24,132 nucleotides of DNA, taken from assembly GCA_030448225.1 (NCBI GenBank), contig JAUJNJ010000046.1:17453-41584 (forward strand). The letters run 5' to 3'. The stretch comes from Phycisphaerae bacterium (GTDB lineage Bacteria; Planctomycetota; Phycisphaerae; Tepidisphaerales; Tepidisphaeraceae). The notes beneath the pieces are model-generated. The model saw only the letters and a program-made list of their open reading frames with translations, did no database searches and was not told the origin of the DNA. Position numbers and translations under genes: made by a program. Of this stretch, positions 8,314 to 18,209 are shown piece after piece (positions within the stretch are counted from its first letter, which is position 1; the number at the start of each line of letters is the position of its first letter).

Positions 8314-9687
8314 ATGAACGGTGCTTCCCCCACGGCGCCGCGCCCCCGGCGGGCGGCTTTTGCGTGGCTTCTCCTGCCGCTGTTGCTCGTCGTGGGCGCG
8401 GTCGACGTGCTGCGCGGGCAGGTGACCGACGACGACGGCCTCGTCGACACCCCCGGCGTCTACGTCGACGCCGAGGGCGTGGTCCGCATGCGCGAGGCGG
8501 CGCGGACGGCCAAGCCGCCGGTTCCGATCCGCCGCAACCCGAAGGCGGCCGTCGCGGCGGACGCCGAGGGTCGACTCACGCACGTCTCGCTGCCGCGCCT
8601 CTTCGCCGCCGTCCGCCGGCACGTCGAGGCCGGCACGCCCGTCCCCGACGAGCTGAAATACCTCGGGGGGCTGACGCAGGTCCGCTACGTGCTCGCCTAT
8701 CCCGACGACCGCGACCTCGTGATCGCCGGGCCGGCCGAGCCTTGGGTCGCCCGCGCCGGCGGCGACGCGGTCGGCGCGACGAGCGGGCGGCCGATCATGC
8801 GGCTGGAGGACCTCGTCGTCGCGCTGCGGCAGCGGGGCGGGTTGTACGGGTGCGCGATCGACCCGTCGCCCGACTCGCCGACGATCGCCGCCGAGGTCGC
8901 CCGCCGGTTCGCCAAGCGGTCGCGCAAGCAGCGGCTCGCCGCGCTGAAGGACGCGCTGGGCCCGCAGAAGGTGCGCGTCTTCGGCACCGACGCCGACACG
9001 CGCCTCGCGTTCGTGATGGTCGCGGCCGACTACCGGATGAAGCGGATGGCGCTCGGCGTCGAGCGGCCGCCGGTCGCGGGGCTGGGCCTGGCCGTCGACG
9101 ACGCGCGGGCCGGCGCGTGCCAGCTCTGGTTCGAGCCGGCGTACGAGCCGCTGTCGGTGTCGAAGGACGGCAACGCGTACGAGCTGCGCGGCCATCGGCT
9201 GATGCTGAAGGCGGGGAAGATCTCGTTCGACCCGCGCGGCGCCACCGAGGCCGCGACCGCCTACGCCGCCCGCTTCACGCAGCGCATGCCCGCCCTCGCG
9301 ACGGCCGTCCCCGTCTACGCGGAGTTGCAGAACATCGCCGACCTGGCGGTGCTGGCGGCCCTGATCCGCCACGACCGCCTCGCCGACCGCGTCGGGTGGG
9401 ACACGTCCTGGCTCACCGGCTCGTCGGGCGGCGGCTACGAGGTGCCGCGCACGACGCTGCCCACGACGGCCGAGACGGTCGTCAACGTCGCCAACGGCAG
9501 CATCGTGGCCGGCGGCGTGGTGATGAGCGCGTCGCAACTCGTGAAGAACGGCCCGCGCCGCCCGGGCGACGCCGCCGCAATGAACGAGACCCGCCAGTCC
9601 GTCGCCGAGCTGCGCCGCCGCGCCGGCAACGACGCCCCGATCTTCCCTGCCCCCGCGCCGGCGGCGGGGCCGGCCGCTCGCCGGTGA
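8314..9687 (+). CDS. Membrane-anchored or exported DUF1598-type protein
   Basis: This 457-residue protein begins at the ATG at 8314, four bases after GGAGGT. A hydrophobic segment at about 14-31 (AAFAWLLLPLLLVVGAV) after a basic start is a signal peptide or anchor. The rest matches the planctomycete DUF1598 pattern: GVYVDAEGVVRM (48-59), PDELKYLGGLTQVRYVLAYP (111-130), DLVIAGPAEPWV (134-145), RPIMRLEDLVVALR (159-172), IDPSPD (182-187) and the hallmark ADYRMKRMALGVERPP (238-253). The family is largely restricted to Planctomycetota and has no known biochemical role. The C-terminus is Ala/Pro-rich. The frame is clean throughout, unlike the genes to its left. It is convergent with the next gene at 9785. 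Confidence 0.85.
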   Translation: MNGASPTAPRPRRAAFAWLLLPLLLVVGAVDVLRGQVTDDDGLVDTPGVYVDAEGVVRMREAARTAKPPVPIRRNPKAAVAADAEGRLTHVSLPRLFAAVRRHVEAGTPVPDELKYLGGLTQVRYVLAYPDDRDLVIAGPAEPWVARAGGDAVGATSGRPIMRLEDLVVALRQRGGLYGCAIDPSPDSPTIAAEVARRFAKRSRKQRLAALKDALGPQKVRVFGTDADTRLAFVMVAADYRMKRMALGVERPPVAGLGLAVDDARAGACQLWFEPAYEPLSVSKDGNAYELRGHRLMLKAGKISFDPRGATEAATAYAARFTQRMPALATAVPVYAELQNIADLAVLAALIRHDRLADRVGWDTSWLTGSSGGGYEVPRTTLPTTAETVVNVANGSIVAGGVVMSASQLVKNGPRRPGDAAAMNETRQSVAELRRRAGNDAPIFPAPAPAAGPAARR

Positions 9688-9784
9688 TCGCGCGCCGGCG
9701 TGAGAGGGCTGCCGCGCGTTGGCATCTCTGAACGGCGGAGCGCATCTCGGGGGAACGGAGGCGCTCGCCCCGGCCGCCGTAACC

Positions 9785-10555
9785 CTACGCCGCGCGTTTC
9801 ATCAGCCCGTCGGCCGGCGCCGGTGCTGTAGGCTCCGGGGTCCAGAGGATCTGCGTCACCGGCTCGGCCGTCAGCCGCGCGGGTTCGGGCAGGTCGTCGG
9901 CCGGCAGCACGGCGGTGAAGTTCGCCGGCGTCGAGTGGTAGTAGAACCCGAGGAACAACGTGAGGATGCTCAACGCGCCGCTGCCGTCCGCGCTGGCCGA
10001 GACGCGCGTGCCGCGGCGGAACCGCAGCATCTCGCCGCGCCCCCCGCGGTACTTCGCGGTCGCGCCGACGTCGAACTTCATCGTCTTGCCGCGGTATGAC
10101 TCCGGCACCGCGTACGGCACCCTTACGACGCCGAACGCGCCGCCGGGGCATTCGAACGGGACGTTCAACGACGGCAGCTTCCGGCCGAAGCCGAACCACT
10201 TCCGCGGCGGCTTGATGACCACCCGCCCGGTGCAGGGGCCGGCGAAGCGGTTCTGGAAGAGCACGCGCATCTCGCAGCGGCCGTTCTCGACGAACAGGCC
10301 GGGGACGAAGCACAGGCCGTCCGCCTCGAAGAACGACCCGCCGCTGGCGTCGCCGAGCAGGTCCGGCAACGTCTCGGGCGGCCGGCGCGTGCCGCGGTAG
10401 AGGAGCCAGCCGACGACCGCCAGCGACGGCGGCGCCCAGAGGCGCAGCGTCCACGTGATCTCGCCCGGCTTCCCTTCAAGCCAGGCGAACAAGCCGCACA
10501 GGGTCAGCACGATCAGGGCGCACTGCAGCAGGGACTTGGCGCTTTCGCTTATCAA
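9785..10555 (-). CDS. Small membrane protein with C-terminal beta-rich domain, unknown function
   Basis: Two membrane segments near the N-terminus (about residues 7-26, SLLQCALIVLTLCGLFAWL, and 39-53, LWAPPSLAVVGWLLY) are followed by a soluble domain of about 190 residues. That domain has alternating hydrophobic strands (VRVPYAVPESYRGKTMKFDV) and a late hydrophobic stretch (ALSILTLFLGFYYHS). I place the start at a TTG at 10555 because GGGGAG lies 8 bases before it and the first membrane helix follows at once, giving 256 residues. An ATG at 10645 in the same frame would add a 30-residue Arg/Gly-rich extension without a ribosome site. I recognise no family. It is convergent with the DUF1598 gene. 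Confidence 0.65.
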   Translation of the reverse strand: MISESAKSLLQCALIVLTLCGLFAWLEGKPGEITWTLRLWAPPSLAVVGWLLYRGTRRPPETLPDLLGDASGGSFFEADGLCFVPGLFVENGRCEMRVLFQNRFAGPCTGRVVIKPPRKWFGFGRKLPSLNVPFECPGGAFGVVRVPYAVPESYRGKTMKFDVGATAKYRGGRGEMLRFRRGTRVSASADGSGALSILTLFLGFYYHSTPANFTAVLPADDLPEPARLTAEPVTQILWTPEPTAPAPADGLMKRAA

Positions 10556-11070
10556 CGGGTCTCCCCCCGAACGTATCGGACCCTCGCGGCCGGCCGCGCC
10601 TCGCCACACGCCTGCGGACGATGCGCGCGGCGGTGTCGCGTCCATCAAGGCGGCCGCCCGCGCGGCCGCACGTTCGACCCATCGGCAGGCGATTGTCCCG
10701 ACGTGAACAGGCTTAATGGCGGGATGCTCGGCGGCGGGCGCCGGCCTGATTTCTCCGACGAGCGTGCGCCGATTGTGACGGCTGGAACGTGCGTGATGGC
10801 GTCTGAAACATCCCGCTCCGGTCGGTTGCCGAAGGTGCGGGGCATACGCTCGTCTCACTCGCGCGACTGGCAGCTGCAAGTCCGGCCCTGGTGATTGAGC
10901 CAGCGGCGTTCAAGTCCTCATTACTCGGCTAAAGCGGATGCCGCATTCGCGTCCCCCGCGGCGCGGTGCGCCGCGCGCACGCGACGCGGGCTGCCGACGG
11001 CAACGAAAGCCGCTTATGCGGAAGGTTCCCGCAATCGGGGGAGCCGGCGGCGCGGGGGTTCGAGCGGCGG
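10556..11070. other. Intergenic region between TPR protein 1 and the membrane protein
   Basis: About 515 bases lie between two minus-strand genes. Short open frames exist on both strands, but none has a ribosome site together with credible protein composition. An 8-base perfect GC hairpin (10957-10975, loop ggt) about 100 bases after the TPR stop may be a terminator. The part near 10700-10850 is less GC-rich and may hold the promoter of the membrane protein gene. Confidence 0.45.
10957..10975 (-). terminator. GC hairpin downstream of TPR protein 1
   Basis: cgcggcgc and gcgccgcg form a perfect 8-base stem with a 3-base loop. There is no T-run. In DNA this GC-rich such stems can occur by chance, so this is a weak call. 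Confidence 0.3.
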
Positions 11071-13833
11071 TCACTTCGCCTTCTCGCCCGCGCGTGCGGC
11101 CTGGAATCGCGCCAGTTGCTCCCGGTGGTGCTTGTTCTTCGGCTCGAGCGCGATGCAGCGGTTGATCGTCTCGATCGCCTTGTCCATCTCGCCGCGGCGG
11201 AAGTGGACCTCGGCGAGGGTGTCGAGGCTGGCCGTGTCGTCCGGCTCGAGTTCGACGGCGCGGGCGCCGTGGGTCAATGCGTCGTCGAGGTCGCGCCCGC
11301 ACTTGGCCGCCGCCCACGCCAACTGGTTGTGGAGACTGCCGCTGGCCGGGTGCTTCGCGCACAACGCGCGGTAGTGCGCCGTGGTCTTGGCGTACAGCGC
11401 GTCGGCCCGGGCGCGGTCGCCGGCGGCGTCGAGCGCGGCGACGACGTCGATCAGGGCGTCGGTGTCGCCCGGCGAGATCGCCAGTCCCGCCTCGGCCAGC
11501 GCGGCGCCGCCGGACGCGTCGCCGGCCTTGATGCGGGCGAGCGCGCGGGTGCGAAGCAGCAGGGCGGGCATCGAGAGGTTCGCCGTGGGCTCGACGAACC
11601 GGGTGGCCGTGCCGAGGTTGTCGAGGAACGCCCGCTCCCACAGGTCGGCCGCGCGGGCGTAGTCGCCGGTAGCGTTGGCGTCGTCGCCCGCGCGGCGGAG
11701 CAGGTCGCTGAGGTGCCACGACGCGAACGCCCCGGTGCGGGCGGCCAAGTCCCGCTCGCGGGCGACGTCGGCGGTCAGCTTCCGCGCCGCCGCGGCCTCG
11801 GCCAGCGCGTGGCGCTTCGTCTCGTCGCCGAGGGGCAGCAGGTGCGCCAACTCGACCAGGGCCCGGCCCTCCCGCTCGCGGCCGAGCCGGATCAGCGCGT
11901 GGCCCTTCAGCAGGGCCGGCACCGGCTGGGCGCGGTCCATCTCCCACGCCCGCCCGTACCGCTCCGCCGCCGCGTCGTCGCGCCCGTCCTCGGCGTCGAG
12001 GTCGCCGGCGCGGACGAGCAGATCGGCCGCCCCCGCCTCGCCCCCGCGCCGCAGCACCTCGCGCGCCGCGTCGCGACGACCAACCGCTACCAGCGCGTCG
12101 GCGATCGCCCCGATCCACGCCTGCTCGTCGGCCGGCGGGTGGCGACCGACGTCCTGCTCGGCCTCGCGCGCGATCCGCTCCACGTCGCCCGCGGGCAGCG
12201 CGCCGTCCAGGAGCGCGCGCAGCCGCGGCAGCACGACCTGCGCCGGCTCGCCGCCGCGGCGACGGAGGAAGTCCCACCACCGGGCGGCGCGGCGGCCGCC
12301 GGGCGCGCCCGCGGCGGCGAACAGCGCCGCGGCGTTGTGGACGTTCTCCGCGCCGGTCGCCTCGAGCGACGCCCCCAGCCCGGCCGCACCCACCGCCGCG
12401 TCCCCCGTCTCGGCCGCCGCGCGCACGAGCGCCACCGAGACGTCTACCGTCCGCGGCCGACCCGCGGCGGCCTCGGCGCGGCGCAGGCGCGCCGCGGCCC
12501 CCTTCGCGTCCCCCAGCACCGCGAGCAGCGCCGCCGCCTTGGCCTCGACGCGCGGGGCCGCGCCGCCGGCGCCGGCGGCGCGGCGGGCGCGCTCGGCGAC
12601 GTCGGTCGCCTCGTCGAACATCAGCCGGGCGCGCGTGAAATCGAACGCCGCCTCGTACTGGCGGTTGCCGACGAGCACGTCGAGCGCGAGGTCCGGCCGC
12701 GCGTTGAGGAACAGGACCTCCGCCGCCTCGCGGACCTGATCGTCCTGTCGGCCGCGGGCGGGGTCGGCGAAGGCGGCGACCCGCCTCAGCCAGCCGTCGG
12801 CCGCGGCGGCGTCGCCGGCGAGGCGGCGGTAGGCGGCGGCGAGCGCGAGGTGCTCCAGCGTGTCGCCGTCGCCGGCGTCGCGCGGCCGCTGCTCCACGCG
12901 GGCGGCGAGCGCCGGCCAGTCGGCCCGCTCGACGAGCAGGTCGTCGACGAGCGCCGCGTCGCTTGATCGCCTCGGCCGCCGCCGAGGCGGCCCTCAGGTC
13001 GCCGGCCGCGCGGTGGAGCAACGCCAGCCGCCGCGCGTCCGCCGCCAGCGCCGCGTGAGCGGGCACGCCTGGGTCGCGCGCCACCGGCCGCCGGCGGTGC
13101 TGCGTCGGCGGGCGACTCGCCAGCGAGTCGCCGCCGGTGTTCGTCGCGCGTGCCGCGGGCGAGCAGGAAGGCGGCGTGGTCGCGCACCGCGTCGTCGTTC
13201 CCGTCCGTCGCCACCGCGGCCAGGAGGCGGTCGGTCATCGCGTGATCGCCGTCGGCCAGCAGCGCTGCTGCCGACGCGCGGGCCTTGGACCGGAGCGACT
13301 CGAGGACGACCGCCTTGAACCCCGGGTCGGTCTCGTCCTGCCAGATCTTGAGCAGGATGCGCGTGCCGGGCGCGCCGCGACGCGAGCCCCGATCGCGATG
13401 CGCGCTGGGCGCGGCGTCGCCGCGGCTCGTACCGGTCGAGCAGGTCGGCGAGGTCCGCGGGCGTGTCGGGGTGGATGCCGTACTCGAACTTCCGCAGCAC
13501 CTCCGGGCCCGCCGCGCCGCCTCGGGCCCGTCGTCGCCCTCGGCGGCGGGCGCGCGGAGCAACGGTTCGGCAGCGCGGCCGGCGGCCCACAACTCGCGCA
13601 TCGCCTCGTCGGCGCGCGGCGGCGTCGGCGGCGTCGAGCCGGTCGACGGCATCGGACCAACGACGCGCCTGCTCGGCCGACGGCGTGGGCGGCGGCGCGC
13701 CGCCTGCGCCACCGGGCGCGGCGGTGGCCGGCCATGCTGCCGCGAGCGATGCCGCGACAACGGCGGCCGCGAACGCGGGAGCACGGCGATGGCGTTGTTG
13801 GCGTGGAGTGGACTGCATGACGGCTGACATCAT
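11071..13833 (-). CDS. Exported TPR protein 1 (paralog of TPR protein 2), frameshifted in its 5' third
   Basis: This is a protein of about 920 residues. The N-terminus from an ATG at 13833, 13830 or 13818 gives a signal peptide (APAFAAAVVAASLAAAWPAT). A HEAT-like segment follows (MRELWAAGRAAEPLLR, then VLRKFEYGIHPDTPADLADL), then a long helical repeat region. The last 130 residues are clear TPR units: GSLHNQLAWAAAKCGRDLDD, DTASLDTLAEVHFRRGEMDK and IETINRCIALEPKNKHH. The frame is clean from about 12965 to 11071. Before that it changes near 13630 (one extra C), 13520, 13400, 13105 and 12965. The order of parts and the C-terminal motif match TPR protein 2 at 15393-18172. Such proteins usually act as periplasmic scaffolds; no enzyme motif is visible. 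A TAAGAT -10-like box lies at 13879-13884. Confidence 0.75.
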
Positions 13834-13878
13834 TTTGCGTGCCCGGGCCAGGTCGGTCCATCGTCTGCCCCCGCGGTC

Positions 13879-13884
13879 ATCTTA
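13879..13884 (-). promoter_or_regulatory. Possible -10 box for TPR protein 1
   Basis: TAAGAT on the minus strand (5 of 6 against TATAAT) lies about 46 bases before the first ATG. No convincing -35 hexamer is seen. Confidence 0.25.
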
Positions 13885-14061
13885 GACCGGCTGCCCTTCA
13901 TGCGTAGCGTCCAACCTCGCGTCAGGGCGAGCACTTCGCCGCCGGAAGCCCGGAAAAGCGCTTGGTGCACCGGACGGGAATCGCATCAAAGTTCGTCTGC
14001 GGAGAAGTACGCATCGAGACGGCACCGCCCACCGACTCGCCCGCCATGCCGGAGCGTTCGT

Positions 14062-15192
14062 TCAGCTCACACAACCTGCATCATTCCGCCGTGTGAACGG
14101 CGACGCCGGCAGGTCGGCGGTGTTGTAGAGGTTGCACGACGGGTTGTCGGCCCACCCGTACCGCACGACCGTCGGCCGCGGCACGCGGTCGCTCCGCACG
14201 ACGACGGCGTCGCCCACGATCTTCGCGTCGGCCCAGGCGAACCGTCGGCCCCGGCCACGGCGACCGGCAGCGGCCTGCCGCCGTCGAGGCCGCGCCGCCG
14301 ACGCGCGAACCGCAACGTCACGGCGTCGCCCTCGATCGACATCGACTCGAAGAGCGGCCCCCGACGTCCGCCGTGCTCGGCCAGCCGCCAGGCGGGCCAG
14401 TCGCTCGCCCATGTTCGACTCGCCTCGCCGAGTCGAGAGCCACACCTCGCCGACGACGGCTCGTCCGATAATTCGGCAACTGGACGAAGTAGAACGGCAG
14501 GTCGTCGCCGCGGCCGCCGAAGGCCGTTCCCGGCGACGGCCAGTTCTCGCCCTGGTACCACACGAAGCGCGCACGGCCGTCGGCCGACGCCTTCAGTGGG
14601 TCGGCGGCGTGACCCTTTGGCCCGGGCGACCGCGGGTGCTCGGCGTCCGCGTGGAACCGGCGATACTCGACGAGGATCCGCTCTCGCGCTCTGTCGTCCC
14701 AGGCGAGAACGACGGACCGTCACGCGTCGCGCGCGACGACGTCGGCCCACCCGATCAGCGGCAGCGGCAGGTCGCGGCCGAAGAAGTACGCGACGCGCTT
14801 CGCCAGAGCCGCGCGCCGTGGACGCGCCACCACTCTGCCCGCGCGCCTGGGCGAACGTCGGCTGAAGAACCGCAATCGGGCGCGTCGCGACGCGACCTCC
14901 GCCGCGGACGCCGCCTGCTTCAGTCGCCAGGCCATGTTCGACTGTCCGGGAGCAGACCCACACCTCGCCGCGAGCACGTCCTTCAGCGCCATTTCCGGCG
15001 ACGGCCAGTTCCAGCGGCTCGGCGATCACCGACGCCACCGCCCGGCCGCGTCGGTCGTCGCGCGTCTGGCCGGCAAGACGGACCGTCACGCGCTCGCCGA
15101 CGTCGGCCCACCCCCACAGCGGCAGCGGCACGTCGCGCTGAAGGACGACGCCGTCGCTGATCGTCGCAGGCAGGCGAGACAGAGAGGCGCAT
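14062..15192 (-). pseudogene. Sialate O-acetylesterase (SASA/SGNH family) remnant with internal mosaic
   Basis: Sialate O-acetylesterases remove O-acetyl groups from sugars. Pieces of the family appear in the right order but in shifting frames: the N-terminal SDGVVLQRDVPLPLWGWADV and ERVTVRLAGQT, then GEVWVCS and GQSNMAWRLKQA (the nucleophile Ser region), YFFGRDLPLPLIG, FVWYQGE, DDLPFYFVQLPNYRT, GPLFESMSIEGDAVTLRF, and the C-terminal VVRYGWADNPSCNLYN with LPASPF. The whole is about 1.13 kb where about 1.5 kb is usual. The segment that normally carries the Asp-x-x-His catalytic pair is missing. Frameshifts are too many to repair simply, and three internal patches copy the gene's own 5' part (see findings). 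An ATG at 15192 is the likely old start; no signal peptide is seen. It is not expected to make an active enzyme as written. Confidence 0.75.
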
Positions 15193-15228
15193 GGCCCAGC
15201 GCGGGGCGTGCGGTGGCGGGGGAAAGAG

Positions 15229-15366
15229 TTGGCCACAGAGACAGAGGGCGCAAGCGGTGTCTGACCGGCATGTGGATCATCCGCAGTTTTGAATGCTTCA
15301 TTTGAACATGTTTTGACGTCTTTGATTGGCAGGGGACGCCTTTGAGCCTCTGTGTCTTGTGGCCAA
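15229..15366. repeat. 138-bp element bounded by imperfect 20-base inverted repeats
   Basis: The left end ttggccacagagacagagg and right end cctctgtgtcttgtggccaa are near-perfect inverted copies. The interior is clearly less GC-rich than the neighbours. It carries no gene. It begins 27 bases after the TPR protein 2 stop and ends just before the esterase remnant. CCACAGAGAC(A)CAGAGG-type words are, to my knowledge, common intergenic repeats in planctomycete-like genomes. It could be a small non-autonomous element or a long-range hairpin acting at the transcript end. Confidence 0.6.
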
Positions 15367-15392
15367 TCCTGCTCCTGGCCAGTCGAGAATGC

Positions 15393-18172
15393 CTACTTCA
15401 CGGCGCGTTCGAAGCGCGGTGAGTTGCTCCGGAAGTACTTCGTGTCGGGCTCAGGCTCGGGCAGCCGCTTCATCCGGCGCGATCGCGTCGGCGTGCTCGC
15501 CGCCGCTGGTGGTGGACTTCGGCGAGCGTGTCGAGGTAGGCGGTGCGGTCGGCGCGAGGCGGACGGCGGCGGTGGCGTGGGTGAGGGCGGCGTCAAGCTC
15601 GCGGCGGCACTTCGCCTGCATCCACGCGGTGTCGTTGTGGAGCGCGCCGACCGCGGGTACGACTCGACGCCGCCCGCCGCACCGTGGCGACGCGGGCGAA
15701 GACCGCGTCGGCGGCCGCGGCACGTGGCCGGCGTTGTCGAGGTCCTCGCACAGTTCGATCGCCAGCGTCACGTCGCCCGGCAGCCGCGGCGAGGGCGGCG
15801 TCGGCCTCGCCCGTCGCGCCGGGCACGTCGCCGGCGATCGCCCGCGCGCAGGCGCGCGCAGGCGGTGGACGGCCGCCGTCAGTGCAACGACCCGACGTCC
15901 CGCTCGAAGAACGGCTTGATCCAACTGGGGTACATCGACAGCTCGAACAGCGTCGCCGCAGGGCGAAGGTCGCCCCGTTCCGGCCGCGTCTCGGCGCCGC
16001 CGCGCTGGAGTTCCCAGATCTTGCCCGGGTCGTCGGGGAACGGCGTGGCGAACATCAGCCGGCGCTGCTCGGCCGCGAGGTCGGCCCGGTCGTTACGGAT
16101 AGCTCGATCGTCAGCCGGCCGCGCGCGACGCGGTCGCCGAGCGAGCAGGGCGGCCGTGCGCGCGCCGCGTCGCCCGCCGCGACGTCGCCGGCCTTCGACA
16201 GCGCGAGGTCGCGCAGCCAGACGAGCCGCTGCCGCGTCGCGGCCGGGGCCGGCACGTCGTGGGCGCGGCCGTACCAGGCGGCGGCGTCGGCCCAGCGGCC
16301 GAGGGCGGCGAGGTAGTCGCCGCCCTGGCGGAGGAGGTACAGGTTGTCGCCGGCGGCGAGCTGCGTGAAGAACGCCAGCGCCTTCTCGTGTCGGCCGGCG
16401 CGCGGAGCGTGTTGGCGAGCAGCAGGAGCACCGGCTCGCGCTTGCCGCGGGTCGGTCACGCGGGCCGCCTCGCCCTGGAGGACCTCCAGTTGCGCGTCGA
16501 GCAGGCGGGGCGGGAGCGTGCCCTCGACGATGCCGCGGAGCGTCTCGAACGCCGCCGCCGGCTCCGGCGCCGGCGCCGCCGCGTCCCGGTCGCGCGTCCG
16601 CCGGAGGAACTGCCACCACGCGCCGACGTCGTACGGCCGGTCCTCGTCGGGCCACAGGCGGGCGAGGAGGAACCGCGGCTCGCGCAACTCGTTCGGCTCG
16701 GCCGCCAGCGCGGCCAGCGCGAGTCGCTCAAGCCGCCCGCCCAGCTCCACGCGCGGCGGCTTGGCGCCCGGCGCGGGCAACGGACGCAGCGCGAGTTCGG
16801 CCTCGAGGAGCGCGGCGAGGATCGCCGCGTCCTTCGACTCGCCGTGCGCCGCGTACGCCGCGTCAAGGCGCTTGCGGGCGTCGGCCGTCTCCCCCAACGC
16901 GTGAAGCTCAACGGCAGCGGCCAACTGCAACCGGACGGCGGCCAGCGTGCCGCCGCCGCCGTCATCGCGCTTCGGGTACGCGTCGACGAGCGCGAACGCC
17001 TCGCGTTGGCGAAGTTGCGCGCACAGCAGCGCGAACGCCACCGCCGGCTGCTTCATCTCCACGAGCAGGTCGATGCCTTCCTGATGCCGGCCGGTGAAGA
17101 GGAACGGGTCGACCGCCTTCCAATAGCCGCCGGCGTCCTTGCCGGCGCTGGCGCGCACGAGCGCGAGCCGCCGGGCGGCCTCGGCGTCGTTCCCGCTGCG
17201 GTGGGCGTGAAGCGCCTGCATCGCCAACTGCTCCACGGTCGCGTTGCCGCCGGGGGGCGGCCCGGGCGGCGGGGTGACGGCCTTCCAGTCGGCGGCCTCG
17301 CGGGCGAGCTTGTGCCGCAGCGTCGCATCGGGCGACGCGACGGCCGCGGCCCGGGCGGCGGCGAGGTCGCCCTTCGTGTAGAGCAGCGTCGCGAGGACCG
17401 AGGCGGCGCGGGCCGCGTCGGCGGGGGGCGCCTCGCGCCACCGCCGCAGCGCGTCGTCGATCCGCCCGCGCTGGAGGGCGAACACGGCGTAGTCGTTGGC
17501 CGACCCGCTCCCGCCGAGCGCGGCGGCCATCTCCAGCAGCGCCGCGGCGCCGTCCTCGTCGGCGGGGCCCGCGCCGGGGGTGAGGAGCACGACGCGCGCC
17601 GCGTCGGCCAGCGATCCGGCGACCGGGCCGAAGACGGCGGCGCGGCGGCGGGCGTTGCCCTCGCGGGCCCACAGTCGCGCCACGACGCGCCAACCCGGCA
17701 CGCCCGCCACGCCGAGCTGCTGCACGAGCCGCCGGCGGCGGTCGTCGCCGGCGCGGTGGTACTCGCGCGTGAGCGCGACGACGTCGGCCGGGCTGCCCGG
17801 GTCGAGGCCGGCCTCGAGGTCTTCCAGCACGCGCCGTGCGCGGGCGGCCACCTCCGGGGTCACGTCCTCGCCCGCCGCCGCGCTCTTCAGCAGCGGCTCG
17901 GCCGCCGGGCCGGCCGACCAGAGGCGCGCGGCCGCCCGCTCCCGCTCGGCGGCGTCGGCCGCCCCGAGCGCGTCGATCGCGTCACGAAGGGCCGCCTCGG
18001 TCGGCGGCGCGGTGGCGGCATCGGCAGGCGCGCGTCGAGAGGGAGCGGCGGGGGCGGTGGCCGGGGCCGCGCCTTTTTCGTCCGCGCCGATCGCGACGGC
18101 GGCGGTCGCGATGATCAGGAGAGCGGCGACGGCGAACCGCGTCGCCCGTCGTCGGCCGTGGGACACGAACAT
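15393..18172 (-). CDS. Exported TPR protein 2 (paralog of TPR protein 1), frameshifted in its 3' third
   Basis: The ATG at 18172 has an AAAGGGG ribosome site and starts a signal peptide (about residues 11-29, TRFAVAALLIIATAAVAIG). After an Ala/Pro linker comes a HEAT-like segment (AAARLWSAGPAAEPLLK, EVAARARRVLEDLEAGLDPG), as in TPR protein 1. A long helical repeat region is clean down to about 16455. Then the frame changes repeatedly: near 16450 and 16395 (LLLLANTLR, then EKALAFFTQLAAGDNLYLLR), near 16165-16095 (DLAAEQRRLMFATPFPDDPG, FELSMYPSWIKPFFERDVG), and after 15880 (DVTLAIELCEDLDNAGHVP, GALHNDTAWMQAKCRREL, ALTHATAAVRLAP). It ends near EPDTKYFR...FERAVK with a TAG at 15393. The repaired length is about 925 residues, matching its paralog. 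It is probably a periplasmic scaffold. Confidence 0.75.
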
Positions 18173-18209
18173 CCAAACCCCTTTCGGCGGCGTGGGACCG
18201 CCAGCGGGC

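Noticed and set aside
7330..9537. 735-codon minus-strand open frame through the DUF1598 gene
   Set aside because: Only its last part (about 7345-7755) has real protein character; the rest is the antisense of the DUF1598 gene.
10966..12966. Long plus-strand open frame opposite TPR protein 1
   Set aside because: Composition is that of an antisense shadow; the minus strand carries clear TPR motifs.
4900..16460. Programmed frameshifting or recoding as the reason for the many frame changes
   Set aside because: No shared slippery site or downstream structure; both insertions and deletions occur at varied sequences, which fits sequence error better.
7086..18172. A novel multi-gene defence or mobile system in the centre of the window
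   Set aside because: No nuclease, integrase, transposase, helicase or toxin motif was seen; each gene has its own spacer and the contents are envelope or housekeeping types.
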